64,000 nt of DNA from NCBI GenBank assembly GCA_018268465.1, contig JAFDWN010000005.1, positions 124,001-188,000 on the forward strand, in the 5' to 3' direction. The stretch comes from Actinomycetota bacterium (GTDB taxonomy: Bacteria; Actinomycetota; Actinomycetes; Mycobacteriales; Mycobacteriaceae). This document shows, piece by piece, positions 26,628 to 34,461 of the stretch. The notes beneath the pieces are model-generated. The model worked only from the letters and a program-made list of their open reading frames with translations. It had not been told where the DNA came from and did no database searches. The number at the start of each line of letters is the position of its first letter. Position 1 is the first letter of the stretch. Both the position numbers and the translations under genes were made by a program.

Positions 26628-26765
26628 ATGTGGATCATCGAGATCAACTTCGCCGGCCGGCAGTTCACGCATCGGGTGTTCGGCCGCCGGTGGCGGGTGT
26701 TTGCGCCCAAGCCCCGCGCCGCCGTACAGCCTGCGTCACCACGTCGCGGCGAGCGGGTGGCCTGA
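26628..26765 (+). CDS. Small basic protein of 45 residues upstream of TetR
   Basis: A short ORF starting with ATG at 26628, 9 bases after a strong AGGAGG site, and encoding a 45-residue peptide. It starts MWIIEINFAGRQF and has an Arg/Lys-rich C-terminal half (HRVFGRRWRVFAPKPRA, then SPRRGERVA). It has no signal peptide or clear membrane helix. A TetR gene starts 19 bases after its stop, and both lie behind the promoter and palindrome at 26571-26614. I do not recognise the family. It may be a true microprotein or a leader ORF controlling the TetR gene. Confidence 0.6.
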   Translation: MWIIEINFAGRQFTHRVFGRRWRVFAPKPRAAVQPASPRRGERVA

Positions 26766-26784
26766 CCCACCCGCGGAGCTAGCG

Positions 26785-27384
26785 ATGGCGACCCCGACTC
26801 CGGCGAAACGCTGCTCGACCCGCGACAAGATGCTGGTTAGCGCCGCGCGGGTACTGCGCGAACGCGGCGTCGCCGGAGTCACGATCGACGAGGTTCTCTC
26901 TCGCAGCGGCGCCCCGCGCGGTTCGGTGTACTACCACTTCCCGCATGGCCGCAGCCAGCTGCTCACCGAGGCGCTGCGCCACGCCGGTGACGCGATCACC
27001 GCCATCATCGACGACGCGGCCACCGGCGGCGGTGTGACGATGGTCCGCCATTTCGTGGACTTCTGGGAACGCGAACTCGTCGACACCGACTTCGACGCCG
27101 GCTGCCCGGTGGTCGCGGCCGCGACCAGCTCCACCGAAGACGAGCCGCAACTCACCTCCGTGGCCGGGGAGATCTTCGGGCACTGGCGCGAGGCGCTCAC
27201 CCGCGCCTTCGCCGCCGACGGGTTCGACGAACCCGAGGCGGCATCCCTGGCGGTCACCTGTATCGCGGCGATGGAGGGGGCGGTCGTCCTCTGCCGCTCG
27301 ACCCGCAGCGTCGGCCCCCTGCACGACGTCGCGCGCCAGATCGAATTTCTGCTCAGGTCAAGGGAATTCGTGCGCCAGCACTGA
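26785..27384 (+). CDS. TetR family regulator (LmrA/YxaF-type C-domain)
   Basis: A 199-residue TetR regulator. The HTH covers about residues 13-58 (MLVSAARVLRERGVAGVTID, then SGAPRGSVYYHFPHG). The C-terminal part with VDFWERELVDTDFDAGCPVVAAA resembles the LmrA/YxaF-like ligand domain. It is probably co-transcribed with the 45-residue ORF 19 bases upstream, and both may be repressed through the palindrome at 26598-26614. Members of this group often control efflux or detoxification genes, but no transporter lies beside it. The DHFR-like gene is convergent on its 3' side. Confidence 0.88.
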   Translation: MATPTPAKRCSTRDKMLVSAARVLRERGVAGVTIDEVLSRSGAPRGSVYYHFPHGRSQLLTEALRHAGDAITAIIDDAATGGGVTMVRHFVDFWERELVDTDFDAGCPVVAAATSSTEDEPQLTSVAGEIFGHWREALTRAFAADGFDEPEAASLAVTCIAAMEGAVVLCRSTRSVGPLHDVARQIEFLLRSREFVRQH

Positions 27385-27405
27385 TACCGGCAGCGGATGC
27401 GGCGG

Positions 27406-27930
27406 TCAACGTGCCTGGCGCCACCGGGCGCAGACGAAGTCGCCGTTGACCGCCGACTCGACCAGCGCCCATTCCGAACGCAGCGGCAGCACCCTGGAAC
27501 CGGCACCCAGTGAACACGGCGCGTAGCTGACGATCATCTCGTCGACCAGACCCGCGGCGACGAACTTCGCAGCCGTCACCCCGCCGCCGACGATCCAGAC
27601 GTCCTTGCCGTCCGCGGCGGCAACGAGTTTCGGATGCAGTTCGGCCACATCTCCGTCGAACACCTGCACCGGATGCTCGTCGACGACGATCCCCGGGCGG
27701 GTGGTCAGTACCCATGTGGGCTGCTCGTACATCCACTCCCCCGGCTGGTTCTCGACCACCCACCGATAGGTGGCCGAACCCATCGCCAAGGCGCCGACCG
27801 ACGATACGAAGGTCTCGTAATGGAACGGACCGGCCTTGTCGATCGTCCGCGACATCAACCAGTCCAGGCTGTCGTGCTCATCGACGATGTAGCCGTCCAG
27901 ACTGGACGCGGTGTAGTACACGGTCGCCAT
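27406..27930 (-). CDS. Dihydrofolate reductase family protein (RibD C-terminal-like)
   Basis: A 174-residue protein with the DHFR/RibD-C fold. It begins TVYYTASSLDGYI, followed by LDWLM near residue 24, a central MGSATYRWV segment and the nucleotide-binding DVWIVGGGVTAAKF stretch near residue 107. These stand-alone proteins are usually NAD(P)H reductases of unknown substrate, distinct from true FolA. The ATG at 27930 has AGAGGAGA upstream and lies 2 bases after the stop of the AraC-like gene, so the two form a coupled operon. Confidence 0.87.
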   Translation of the reverse strand: MATVYYTASSLDGYIVDEHDSLDWLMSRTIDKAGPFHYETFVSSVGALAMGSATYRWVVENQPGEWMYEQPTWVLTTRPGIVVDEHPVQVFDGDVAELHPKLVAAADGKDVWIVGGGVTAAKFVAAGLVDEMIVSYAPCSLGAGSRVLPLRSEWALVESAVNGDFVCARWRQAR

Positions 27931-27932
27931 AC

Positions 27933-28853
27933 TCAGTCTCCTCTCATCCATTCCAGGGGATCGCCGCCGCGCACCTCGACACCGTGCCGGGCCAGCATCG
28001 CGCGCCCGAGTTCGCGGCGGTGCGCCGAATAGGTCAGCACATGGGCGACGATGCCGTACAGCGGGAACGACTCCGGCGGATCACACAGCGCGTCGATCAC
28101 CGTGTCGGCCAGCCGGCCCTCGCTGGTCTTCTCGGAAATCATTTCCGTCCAGCGCGTTCCGACAAAATCGTGATGGCCTGCCAGTTGCGTCGGCGACGTC
28201 GTCTCGGGGCGAGTGGCGTCGCGCGACGGGAAGTCCGCGCCCTCGACGGTGGCCAGCCACACCTCTTTGGCCCACACGACGGCACCGAGCACCGCGCCCA
28301 CACTGGGTTCGGGGCCGTCCCACTGGAGTACCACCTGACCCGGCGAAATCGGTTCTGTCCATTGCTCTTCGGTCAGCTCCGCGGCCCGGCCGATCAGGTA
28401 ACGCGTCTCGGCGACGTCGTGGGCGACCAGCAGCGCCGACACGTCGGGCGCCTTGGCGTCCCCCGCACTGTCCAGCCACAACGAGTGCGGCGGGTGGAAG
28501 TGCATGCCGTTGGGTGCGGGCAGGCGGAAGCCGATGGTCCCGGCGCGAGACGGGGACACCCCGAACGAGCGGCGGAACGCCCGCGAGAACACCTCGGCCG
28601 ACGACCAGCCCTCGGCCGCGGCGACCTCCGCCACGCCGGCACCGCGCTGCAACCGCCACGCGGCCCGTTCGAGCATCACGCGCCGCCGCAACGCCGCTGG
28701 CGATTCACCGGTGAGCCTGCGAACCTCGCGGGAGAAGTGGAACTCCGAGGCATGACTGCTGCGCGCCATGTCGGGTACGTCGGTGTTCGCGCTGTCGACG
28801 ACCGCGTCGAGCAGTTCACGCAGGCGGTCGCGTCGCGCGGGTTGCTCGCTCAC
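27933..28853 (-). CDS. AraC-like HTH regulator with C-terminal DinB-type domain
   Basis: A protein of about 306 residues. The N-terminal part is an AraC-type double helix-turn-helix (about residues 25-105: FHFSREVRRLTGESPAALRR, then AEGWSSAEVFSRAFRRSFG). The rest looks like a DinB/damage-inducible four-helix domain with conserved His positions (GHHDFVGTRW, then YGIVAHVLTYSAHRR). This fusion order is known in actinobacteria. The GTG at 28853 gives the full HTH, but the ribosome site is weak. The DHFR-like gene starts 2 bases after the stop and is a likely partner or target. Confidence 0.8.
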   Translation of the reverse strand: MSEQPARRDRLRELLDAVVDSANTDVPDMARSSHASEFHFSREVRRLTGESPAALRRRVMLERAAWRLQRGAGVAEVAAAEGWSSAEVFSRAFRRSFGVSPSRAGTIGFRLPAPNGMHFHPPHSLWLDSAGDAKAPDVSALLVAHDVAETRYLIGRAAELTEEQWTEPISPGQVVLQWDGPEPSVGAVLGAVVWAKEVWLATVEGADFPSRDATRPETTSPTQLAGHHDFVGTRWTEMISEKTSEGRLADTVIDALCDPPESFPLYGIVAHVLTYSAHRRELGRAMLARHGVEVRGGDPLEWMRGD

Positions 28854-28929
28854 TTCATCGAGTATTGTCGCCCCGCGCCGATCGGGACATGACGATTCCT
28901 GCTGACCTTCGCGCGCGGGTGCGCCGGCG

Positions 28930-29781
28930 TCAGCGGTCCAGCACGGCGTCCACCCGTGCACGCACGACGGCGCGGTCACCGAGATCGTCCAGGTCGATCC
29001 CGAACCGGCCGGACAAGGTCTCGAGCACCTCGTCGGCGGTGTCGAACACGGTCTGCTCGGAGCCGTCCGCGCGGTGCACGGCAAGGTGGCGCCCCCGCAG
29101 ATTCCAGCGGGCGTCGTCGGTGACCAGCGCCGCGGTGAGGCCGACGACGAATGTCGAGGACGGATACGTCGAGACGTACCAGCTGCCCACCTCGAGGTCG
29201 ATACGGGGCCTCGGGTGCAGCGTGAACACGTACAGCGGCAGCCACTTCTGCCGGATCAGGGCCTCCAGGCGGTAGCCGTGGCCGTGCGCACGCACCCGGT
29301 AGGGTTCGTGCCGGGTGTGCTGGACCGTGTCCGTCTCCAGCCGGATCGGCGACGAGGGCGTCTGCCCGCCGAATCCGACGTCGACCAGGAACCGGCCCTC
29401 CGTGCCGGGCACGGTCACCGCCGAGATCTGATGGGTGAGCGCGGGCAGGGTGTCGTCATCGGGTTGACGCATCCACACCACCCGGCCGGCCAACCGCTCG
29501 ACGCCGAAGCCCAACTGCTCCAACACGAATGCCATCAATCCGTTGTGTTCGTAGCAATATCCGCCACGGCGCCGGTAGACCAGCTTGTCCGCCAGGGCCG
29601 CGGGCCCGAGATCGGAGACCGGCACCCCCAACAGCGGGTCGAGGTTCTCGAACGGGATGGTGCGACTGTGGGCGGCGACCAGGGCGTGCAGGGTGTCGAG
29701 CGTCGGCGCCACCCCACCCCGGTGGCCGATCCGGTCGAGGTAGGCGCCGAGGTCGACGCCCGCGGCGAGGTCCGTTGTCAT
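28930..29781 (-). CDS. nat: Arylamine N-acetyltransferase
   Basis: A 283-residue arylamine N-acetyltransferase, which moves acetyl or propionyl groups from CoA to arylamines and hydrazines such as isoniazid. The catalytic triad is visible: Cys76 in RRGGYCYEHNG, His117 in LTHQIS and Asp134 in FLVDVGFGGQ, with the family spacing. TIPFENLDPLLG near residue 41 is also conserved. The length is normal (about 275-285). In M. tuberculosis nat lies in a cholesterol-catabolism operon with hsaA-D; none of those genes is here, so the location differs. Confidence 0.95.
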   Translation of the reverse strand: MTTDLAAGVDLGAYLDRIGHRGGVAPTLDTLHALVAAHSRTIPFENLDPLLGVPVSDLGPAALADKLVYRRRGGYCYEHNGLMAFVLEQLGFGVERLAGRVVWMRQPDDDTLPALTHQISAVTVPGTEGRFLVDVGFGGQTPSSPIRLETDTVQHTRHEPYRVRAHGHGYRLEALIRQKWLPLYVFTLHPRPRIDLEVGSWYVSTYPSSTFVVGLTAALVTDDARWNLRGRHLAVHRADGSEQTVFDTADEVLETLSGRFGIDLDDLGDRAVVRARVDAVLDR

Positions 29782-29822
29782 CTGTACATCGTGCGACCTC
29801 GACAGGGGTTGAGGTCAACCGC

Positions 29823-30596
29823 TCAGGTGCCCGTCCAGTGCGGCGCGCGTTTCTCGGCGAACGCGATCGCACCCTCGCGGGCGTCGTTACTGGCGAACAC
29901 CGGCATCAGGATCGCCATCTGCTCGGCGAACATCGACTCGGGCCGCCACCCGCGGGATTCCACGATGATCCGTTTCGTGGCGGCCACCGCCAGCGGCCCG
30001 TTCGCGGTGATCCGCCCGGCCAGCCCGATCGCCTCCGAGAGCGCGGCGCCCGGCTCGGCGAGGACGTTGACCAGGCCGAGTGCGTGAGCCCGCGCGGCGG
30101 GCAGCGGCTCGCCGGTCAGCGCCAGTTCCATCGCGATGGCGTACGGGATGCGTTGGGGCAACCTCAGCAGACCGCCGCCGCCCGCCACCAATCCACGTTT
30201 GACCTCGGGGATCCCGAACACGGCGGCGCTGGACGCCACGATCAGGTCGGTGGCCAGCGCGAGTTCCGTACCGCCGGCCAGCGCATGGCCCTCCACCGCG
30301 GCGATGAGCGGTTTGTCCGGCGGACGTTCGGTGAACCCCAGGCCCCGGCCCGCGACCACGACGTTCTCCCCGCGCGCGAACGCCTTGAGGTCCATGCCCG
30401 CGCAGAACGTGCCGCCGGCGCCGGTCAGCACGCCCACCGACAGGCCGGCGTCGGCGTCCAGACGGTCCATCGCGGCGGCCAGGCCGCGGCTGACCTCGCC
30501 GTTCACCGAATTCTTCGCGGACGGCCGGTTGATGGTGATGATCAGGATCCGGCCCCGTTGCTCGACGAGGACGGGATCGGCTGCGTCGTCGCTCAT
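29823..30596 (-). CDS. echA1: Enoyl-CoA hydratase/isomerase (EchA1-like)
   Basis: A 257-residue crotonase-fold enzyme. The oxyanion-hole segments are present as FCAGMDLKAFA (near residue 65) and EGHALAGGTELALATD (near residue 104), and one catalytic Glu lies in FGIPEVKRG near residue 132. The ATG at 30596 fits the family; open frame upstream has no crotonase character. It is divergent from the acyltransferase/fadD12/lipO operon, and the 99-base region between them holds a perfect KstR-type box. Its place next to WS/DGAT and LipC-type genes matches Rv0222. Confidence 0.9.
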   Translation of the reverse strand: MSDDAADPVLVEQRGRILIITINRPSAKNSVNGEVSRGLAAAMDRLDADAGLSVGVLTGAGGTFCAGMDLKAFARGENVVVAGRGLGFTERPPDKPLIAAVEGHALAGGTELALATDLIVASSAAVFGIPEVKRGLVAGGGGLLRLPQRIPYAIAMELALTGEPLPAARAHALGLVNVLAEPGAALSEAIGLAGRITANGPLAVAATKRIIVESRGWRPESMFAEQMAILMPVFASNDAREGAIAFAEKRAPHWTGT

Positions 30597-30661
30597 CGGG
30601 CCGATGGTAGCGACCGGAGTTCGGCTCGGGGCGCGACTGGGTACTATCGGAACAGATAAAC

Positions 30662-30675
30662 TAGAACACGTTCCA
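30662..30675. promoter_or_regulatory. KstR-type operator between divergent lipid genes
   Basis: TAGAACACGTTCCA matches the motif TnnAACnnGTTnnA at all eight fixed bases. It lies 65 bases upstream of echA1 and 20 bases upstream of the acyltransferase start, so one repressor could shut both promoters. This suggests that the divergent lipid operons belong to the cholesterol-responsive KstR regulon. Confidence 0.65.
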
Positions 30676-30695
30676 ATTCGGTGTGGGGAGGGTGT

Positions 30696-31502
30696 GTGCG
30701 CACGACAGGCGTCGAGCCGACGGAGATCGCCAAATGGGATCCCGGGCTCACCGAACGCGTGATGGGCCTCATCCGACCGCTGATCAAGGGCTACCACCGC
30801 GCGGAGGTGCGCGGGCTGCGGTCCTTCCCCGCCGGCGGGGCGCTGGTGGTGTCCAACCACTCCGGCGGGCTCTTCCCGATGGACGTCCCCGTCTTCGCGA
30901 CCGGCTTCTACGAGGCGTTCGGCTACGACCGGCCGATCTACACACTCAGCCACGACATCCTGCTCACCGGCCCCACCTCGGACTTCTTCGCCAGGACCGG
31001 ATTCATCCGCGCCAGTCACGAGAACGCCGACGCAGCCCTGCGCTCGGGCGGAGTCGTCGTGGTGTTCCCCGGTGGGGACTACGACGCGTACCGGCCGACG
31101 CTGTCGGAGAACACCATCGACTTCGGCGGCCGCACCGGATACGTCAGGGCGGCGCTGAACGCCGGGGTGCCGCTGGTTCCGGCGGTGGCGATCGGCGGCC
31201 AGCAGAGCCAGTTCTACATGTCCAGGGGTGAATGGATGGCGCGGGCGTTGCGGCTCGACAGACTACTGCGGGTCAAGATCCTGCCGATCTCGTTCGGATT
31301 CCCCTTCGGGCTGTCCGCGGTGTTGCCCCTCAACGCACCGCTGCCGACCAAGATCGTCATGCGGGTTCTGCCGCCCATCGATCTCACCGCCCGGTTCGGA
31401 TCCGACCCCGACATCGACGAGGTCGACGCCCATGTCCGCGGCGTGATGCAGCGGGCCCTCGACGACCTCGCCGCGCAGCGCCGGCTGCCCGTGCTGGGCT
31501 GA
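30696..31502 (+). CDS. Lysophospholipid-type acyltransferase (Rv1428c-like)
   Basis: A 268-residue acyltransferase of the LPLAT superfamily, MGAT-like branch. The catalytic block is VVSNHSGGLFPMD near residue 50, a longer variant of the NHx4D motif. VVVFPGGDYDAYRPT near 120 is the acceptor-side motif, and GVPLVPAVAIGG follows. The GTG at 30696 is preferred because a GGGGAGGG site lies just upstream; an in-frame GTG at 30681 precedes that site. The fadD12-like gene starts 4 bases after the stop. Such enzymes acylate glycerol lipids, and this one probably uses acyl-CoA made by its neighbour. Confidence 0.87.
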   Translation: MRTTGVEPTEIAKWDPGLTERVMGLIRPLIKGYHRAEVRGLRSFPAGGALVVSNHSGGLFPMDVPVFATGFYEAFGYDRPIYTLSHDILLTGPTSDFFARTGFIRASHENADAALRSGGVVVVFPGGDYDAYRPTLSENTIDFGGRTGYVRAALNAGVPLVPAVAIGGQQSQFYMSRGEWMARALRLDRLLRVKILPISFGFPFGLSAVLPLNAPLPTKIVMRVLPPIDLTARFGSDPDIDEVDAHVRGVMQRALDDLAAQRRLPVLG

Positions 31503-31505
31503 GCC

Positions 31506-33140
31506 GTGGCCCTTTTCGACCGACTGACCGACGCCATCGGCCTGATCGCCACCATGCGACGCGCGGGGCTCATCGCCCCGCTGCGCCCCGACAGGTACCT
31601 GCGGATCGCCGCCGCGATGCGGCGTGAAAACCTGAGCATCACTTCGGGATTCGCCAGCACCGCCCAGCGCTGCCCGGATCGCCCCGGACTTGTCGACGAA
31701 CTCGGCACACTGACGTGGCGCGACCTCGACCGCCGCGGCGAGGCACTCGCGGCGGCGCTGCAGGACCGGGCCGGCACGGGCGTCGTCGCGATCATGGCCC
31801 GCAACCATCGCGGTTTCGTCGAATCGTTGATCGCGGCCAACCGGATCGGCGCGGACGTCCTGCTGCTCAACACCTCGTTCGCGGGACCGGCCCTGGCCGA
31901 CGTGGTGGCCCGTGAACGCCCCGCCGTGATCATTCACGACGAGGAGTTCAGCCCCGCTATCGACCACGCGCTGGCCGGGGCCGCCACCGAACGCCTCCTG
32001 GCCTGGACGGACTCCACCGACCCCGGGCCCACCGTCGCGCAGCTCATCGACCGCTATGCAGGGCGCAGCCCGGTCCGCACCGGCCGTACAGGCCGAGTCA
32101 TCCTGCTCACCTCCGGGACCACCGGAACGCCCAAGGGAGCCACCCATTCCGGCGGCGGACCGCTGGTGCTCAAGGCGATCCTGGACCGCACGCCGTGGCG
32201 GGCCGGGGAGACCACGGTGATCGTGGCCCCGATGTTCCACGCGTGGGGATTCTCCCAACTGGTGTTCGCGGCATCGATGGCCTGCACCATCGTCACCCGC
32301 AGGCGGTTCGATCCGCAGGCCACGCTGGAACTCGTCGACCGCCACCGCGCAACCGGGTTGTGTGTGGTGCCCGTGATGTTCGACCGCATCATGGAACTGC
32401 CCCCGGCGATCCTGGCCCGGTACAGCGGCCGATCGCTGCGGTTCGCGGCGGCATCCGGTTCACGGATGCGTCCCGATGTCGTCACCGCCTTCATGGACCG
32501 GTTCGGCGACGTCGTCTACAACAACTACAACGCCACCGAGGCGGGGATGATCGCCACCGCCACCCCGGCCGACCTGCGAGCCGCCCCCGACACAGCGGGA
32601 AACCCGGCCGAGGGCACCGAGATCCGCATCCTCGACGCCGACCTGCGCGACCTGCCCACCGGCGAGGTCGGCACCATCTACGTGCGCAACTCGACCCAGT
32701 TCGACGGCTACACCGCCACCACGTCCGCCACGCCGGCCAAGCACTTCCACGACGGCTTCATGTCCTCGGGCGACGTCGGCCACCTCGACGCGGCCGGCCG
32801 GTTGTTCGTGGTGGGCCGCGACGACGAGATGATCGTGTCCGGAGGCGAGAACATCTACCCCGTCGAGGTGGAGAGGACACTGACCGCCCACCCCGACGTC
32901 GCCGAGGCATCCGTCATCGGGGTGGACGACGACCAGTACGGGCAGCGGCTCGCGGCGTTCGTCGTGCTGACCGCGAACGCCACGACCACCCCCGACGCGC
33001 TGCGCGGCCACGTCCGGGACAACCTCGCGAATTACAAAGTGCCGCGCGACATCACCGTGCTCGACGAACTTCCGCGCAGCAGCACCGGAAAGATCGTCCG
33101 CGCGGAGTTGCGCGCTCACATCGGTTCGGAAGGCGCCTGA
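31506..33140 (+). CDS. fadD12: Fatty-acyl-CoA synthetase (FadD12-like)
   Basis: A 544-residue AMP-forming acyl-CoA synthetase. Core motifs are LLTSGTTGTPKGATHSG (P-loop, near residue 200), NNYNATEAGM near 340, the adenylate-binding SSGDVGHLDAAGRLFVVGRDD and the catalytic Lys in SSTGKIVRAEL near the end. The N-terminus has a helical lead (about residues 1-45) before the domain, as in several FadD proteins. The GTG at 31506 is 4 bases after the acyltransferase stop, and the hydrolase gene starts 5 bases after its own stop. The same gene trio occurs as Rv1428c-Rv1426c in M. tuberculosis, as I recall. Confidence 0.92.
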   Translation: MALFDRLTDAIGLIATMRRAGLIAPLRPDRYLRIAAAMRRENLSITSGFASTAQRCPDRPGLVDELGTLTWRDLDRRGEALAAALQDRAGTGVVAIMARNHRGFVESLIAANRIGADVLLLNTSFAGPALADVVARERPAVIIHDEEFSPAIDHALAGAATERLLAWTDSTDPGPTVAQLIDRYAGRSPVRTGRTGRVILLTSGTTGTPKGATHSGGGPLVLKAILDRTPWRAGETTVIVAPMFHAWGFSQLVFAASMACTIVTRRRFDPQATLELVDRHRATGLCVVPVMFDRIMELPPAILARYSGRSLRFAAASGSRMRPDVVTAFMDRFGDVVYNNYNATEAGMIATATPADLRAAPDTAGNPAEGTEIRILDADLRDLPTGEVGTIYVRNSTQFDGYTATTSATPAKHFHDGFMSSGDVGHLDAAGRLFVVGRDDEMIVSGGENIYPVEVERTLTAHPDVAEASVIGVDDDQYGQRLAAFVVLTANATTTPDALRGHVRDNLANYKVPRDITVLDELPRSSTGKIVRAELRAHIGSEGA

Positions 33141-33144
33141 GCCG

Positions 33145-34461
33145 TTGCCGAGACGACCACGGCCCCGGCCGCTGCTGCGCGCGATCGCCGAACTCGCCAA
33201 CGCCGCCAACGGCGTACGTCCGCTGGCCCGCAAGGGCTACATCACCGTGCCGGTGTTCTGGTTCGGCTGGTACGCCAGCGAACTCGCCCCGCTCTACCTG
33301 ACCGGGTCCGTGCTCGACGCGCTGCGGCGCGCGCGGCGGGGCGACTTCGCTGGACGTCGCGGCCGGATCGCGCTGACGCTCACCGCTGTTGCGTGGGCGC
33401 TGCTGGGGCTCATCGCCCGCCGCAATGCGCGGTCGGAGCCATACTTCGAGCGCGGGCTGCGGGAAACCCTCGGCGAGGATTACGCGGCCATCGCGGCGAC
33501 GTCGCAACCCGCCGAAGCGGCGCGGCGACACAGCGGGGTCCTCGGAACCGGATGGTCCCGGCACCACTACGTGGAAAAGACGGGCACGGTGCGCTACGGC
33601 CCGCACGGACGCGCGAACCTGGCGGACATCTGGCGGCGCGCCGACCTGCCCCGCAACGGCCGCGCGCCCGTACTACTGCAGGTTCCCGGCGGTGCATGGG
33701 CCATCGGGATGCGCAGGCCCCAGGCGTATCCGCTGATGAGCCACCTCGCCGAACGGGGGTGGGTATGTGTGTCCATCGCCTACCGCGTCAGCCCGGCACA
33801 CACCTGGCCCGACCACATCGTCGACGTCAAAAGGGCGCTGGCGTGGATCAAGGAGAACATCGCCGCCTACGGTGGCGACCCCGACTTCGTCGCCATCACA
33901 GGGGGATCCGCGGGCGGACATCTCGCCGCCCTGGCCGCGCTCACCCCCGGCGATCGGAACTACCAGCCCGGCTTCGAGGATGCCGACACATCGGTTGCCG
34001 CGGCGGTACCGGTGTACGGACGCTACGACTGGTTCGGCGAGGACGGTCCCGGCAGACCCGAGTTCCTGGCGCTGCTGTCCCGGTTCGTCGTGAAGCGACC
34101 CTTCGCCGGGAATCGGCAGATCTACGTCGACGCCTCCCCCATCGCCCGTGTGAATACCACCGCGCCACCGTTTTTCGTACTCCACGGCGAGGACGACTCC
34201 ATCATCCCGGTGGGTGAGAGCCGCGAATTCGTCGAGGCGCTGCGGGCGGTGTCGGCGTCGCCGGTGGCGTACTCGACGATCCCGCACGCCCAGCACTCAT
34301 TCGACTTCTTCGGATCGCCGCGCGGCCACTACACCGCCGAGGCCATCGAACGCTTCCTGTCCTGGGTGCATGCCACCCGGGGCGGGGCGGCTGTCACGCC
34401 AACACCCCGTCGACGGCGGTCAGGTCACCGGAAAGTCCTGCGGCGCGGCGGATCTTCCTGA
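33145..34461 (+). CDS. lipO: Alpha/beta hydrolase, carboxylesterase (LipO-like)
   Basis: A 438-residue esterase of the hormone-sensitive-lipase/carboxylesterase group. The N-terminal 100 residues hold two possible membrane helices (TVPVFWFGWY region and LTLTAVAWALLGL). The hydrolase core has VPGGAWAIG in place of the HGGG oxyanion loop, the nucleophile Ser in TGGSAGGHLAAL (near residue 255), Asp in HGEDDSIIPV and His in PHAQHSFDFF. The start is a TTG at 33145, 5 bases after the fadD12 stop, with no better codon. The last 68 bases overlap the convergent WS/DGAT gene, so its basic C-terminal tail is read opposite that gene. Confidence 0.88.
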   Translation: MPRRPRPRPLLRAIAELANAANGVRPLARKGYITVPVFWFGWYASELAPLYLTGSVLDALRRARRGDFAGRRGRIALTLTAVAWALLGLIARRNARSEPYFERGLRETLGEDYAAIAATSQPAEAARRHSGVLGTGWSRHHYVEKTGTVRYGPHGRANLADIWRRADLPRNGRAPVLLQVPGGAWAIGMRRPQAYPLMSHLAERGWVCVSIAYRVSPAHTWPDHIVDVKRALAWIKENIAAYGGDPDFVAITGGSAGGHLAALAALTPGDRNYQPGFEDADTSVAAAVPVYGRYDWFGEDGPGRPEFLALLSRFVVKRPFAGNRQIYVDASPIARVNTTAPPFFVLHGEDDSIIPVGESREFVEALRAVSASPVAYSTIPHAQHSFDFFGSPRGHYTAEAIERFLSWVHATRGGAAVTPTPRRRRSGHRKVLRRGGSS

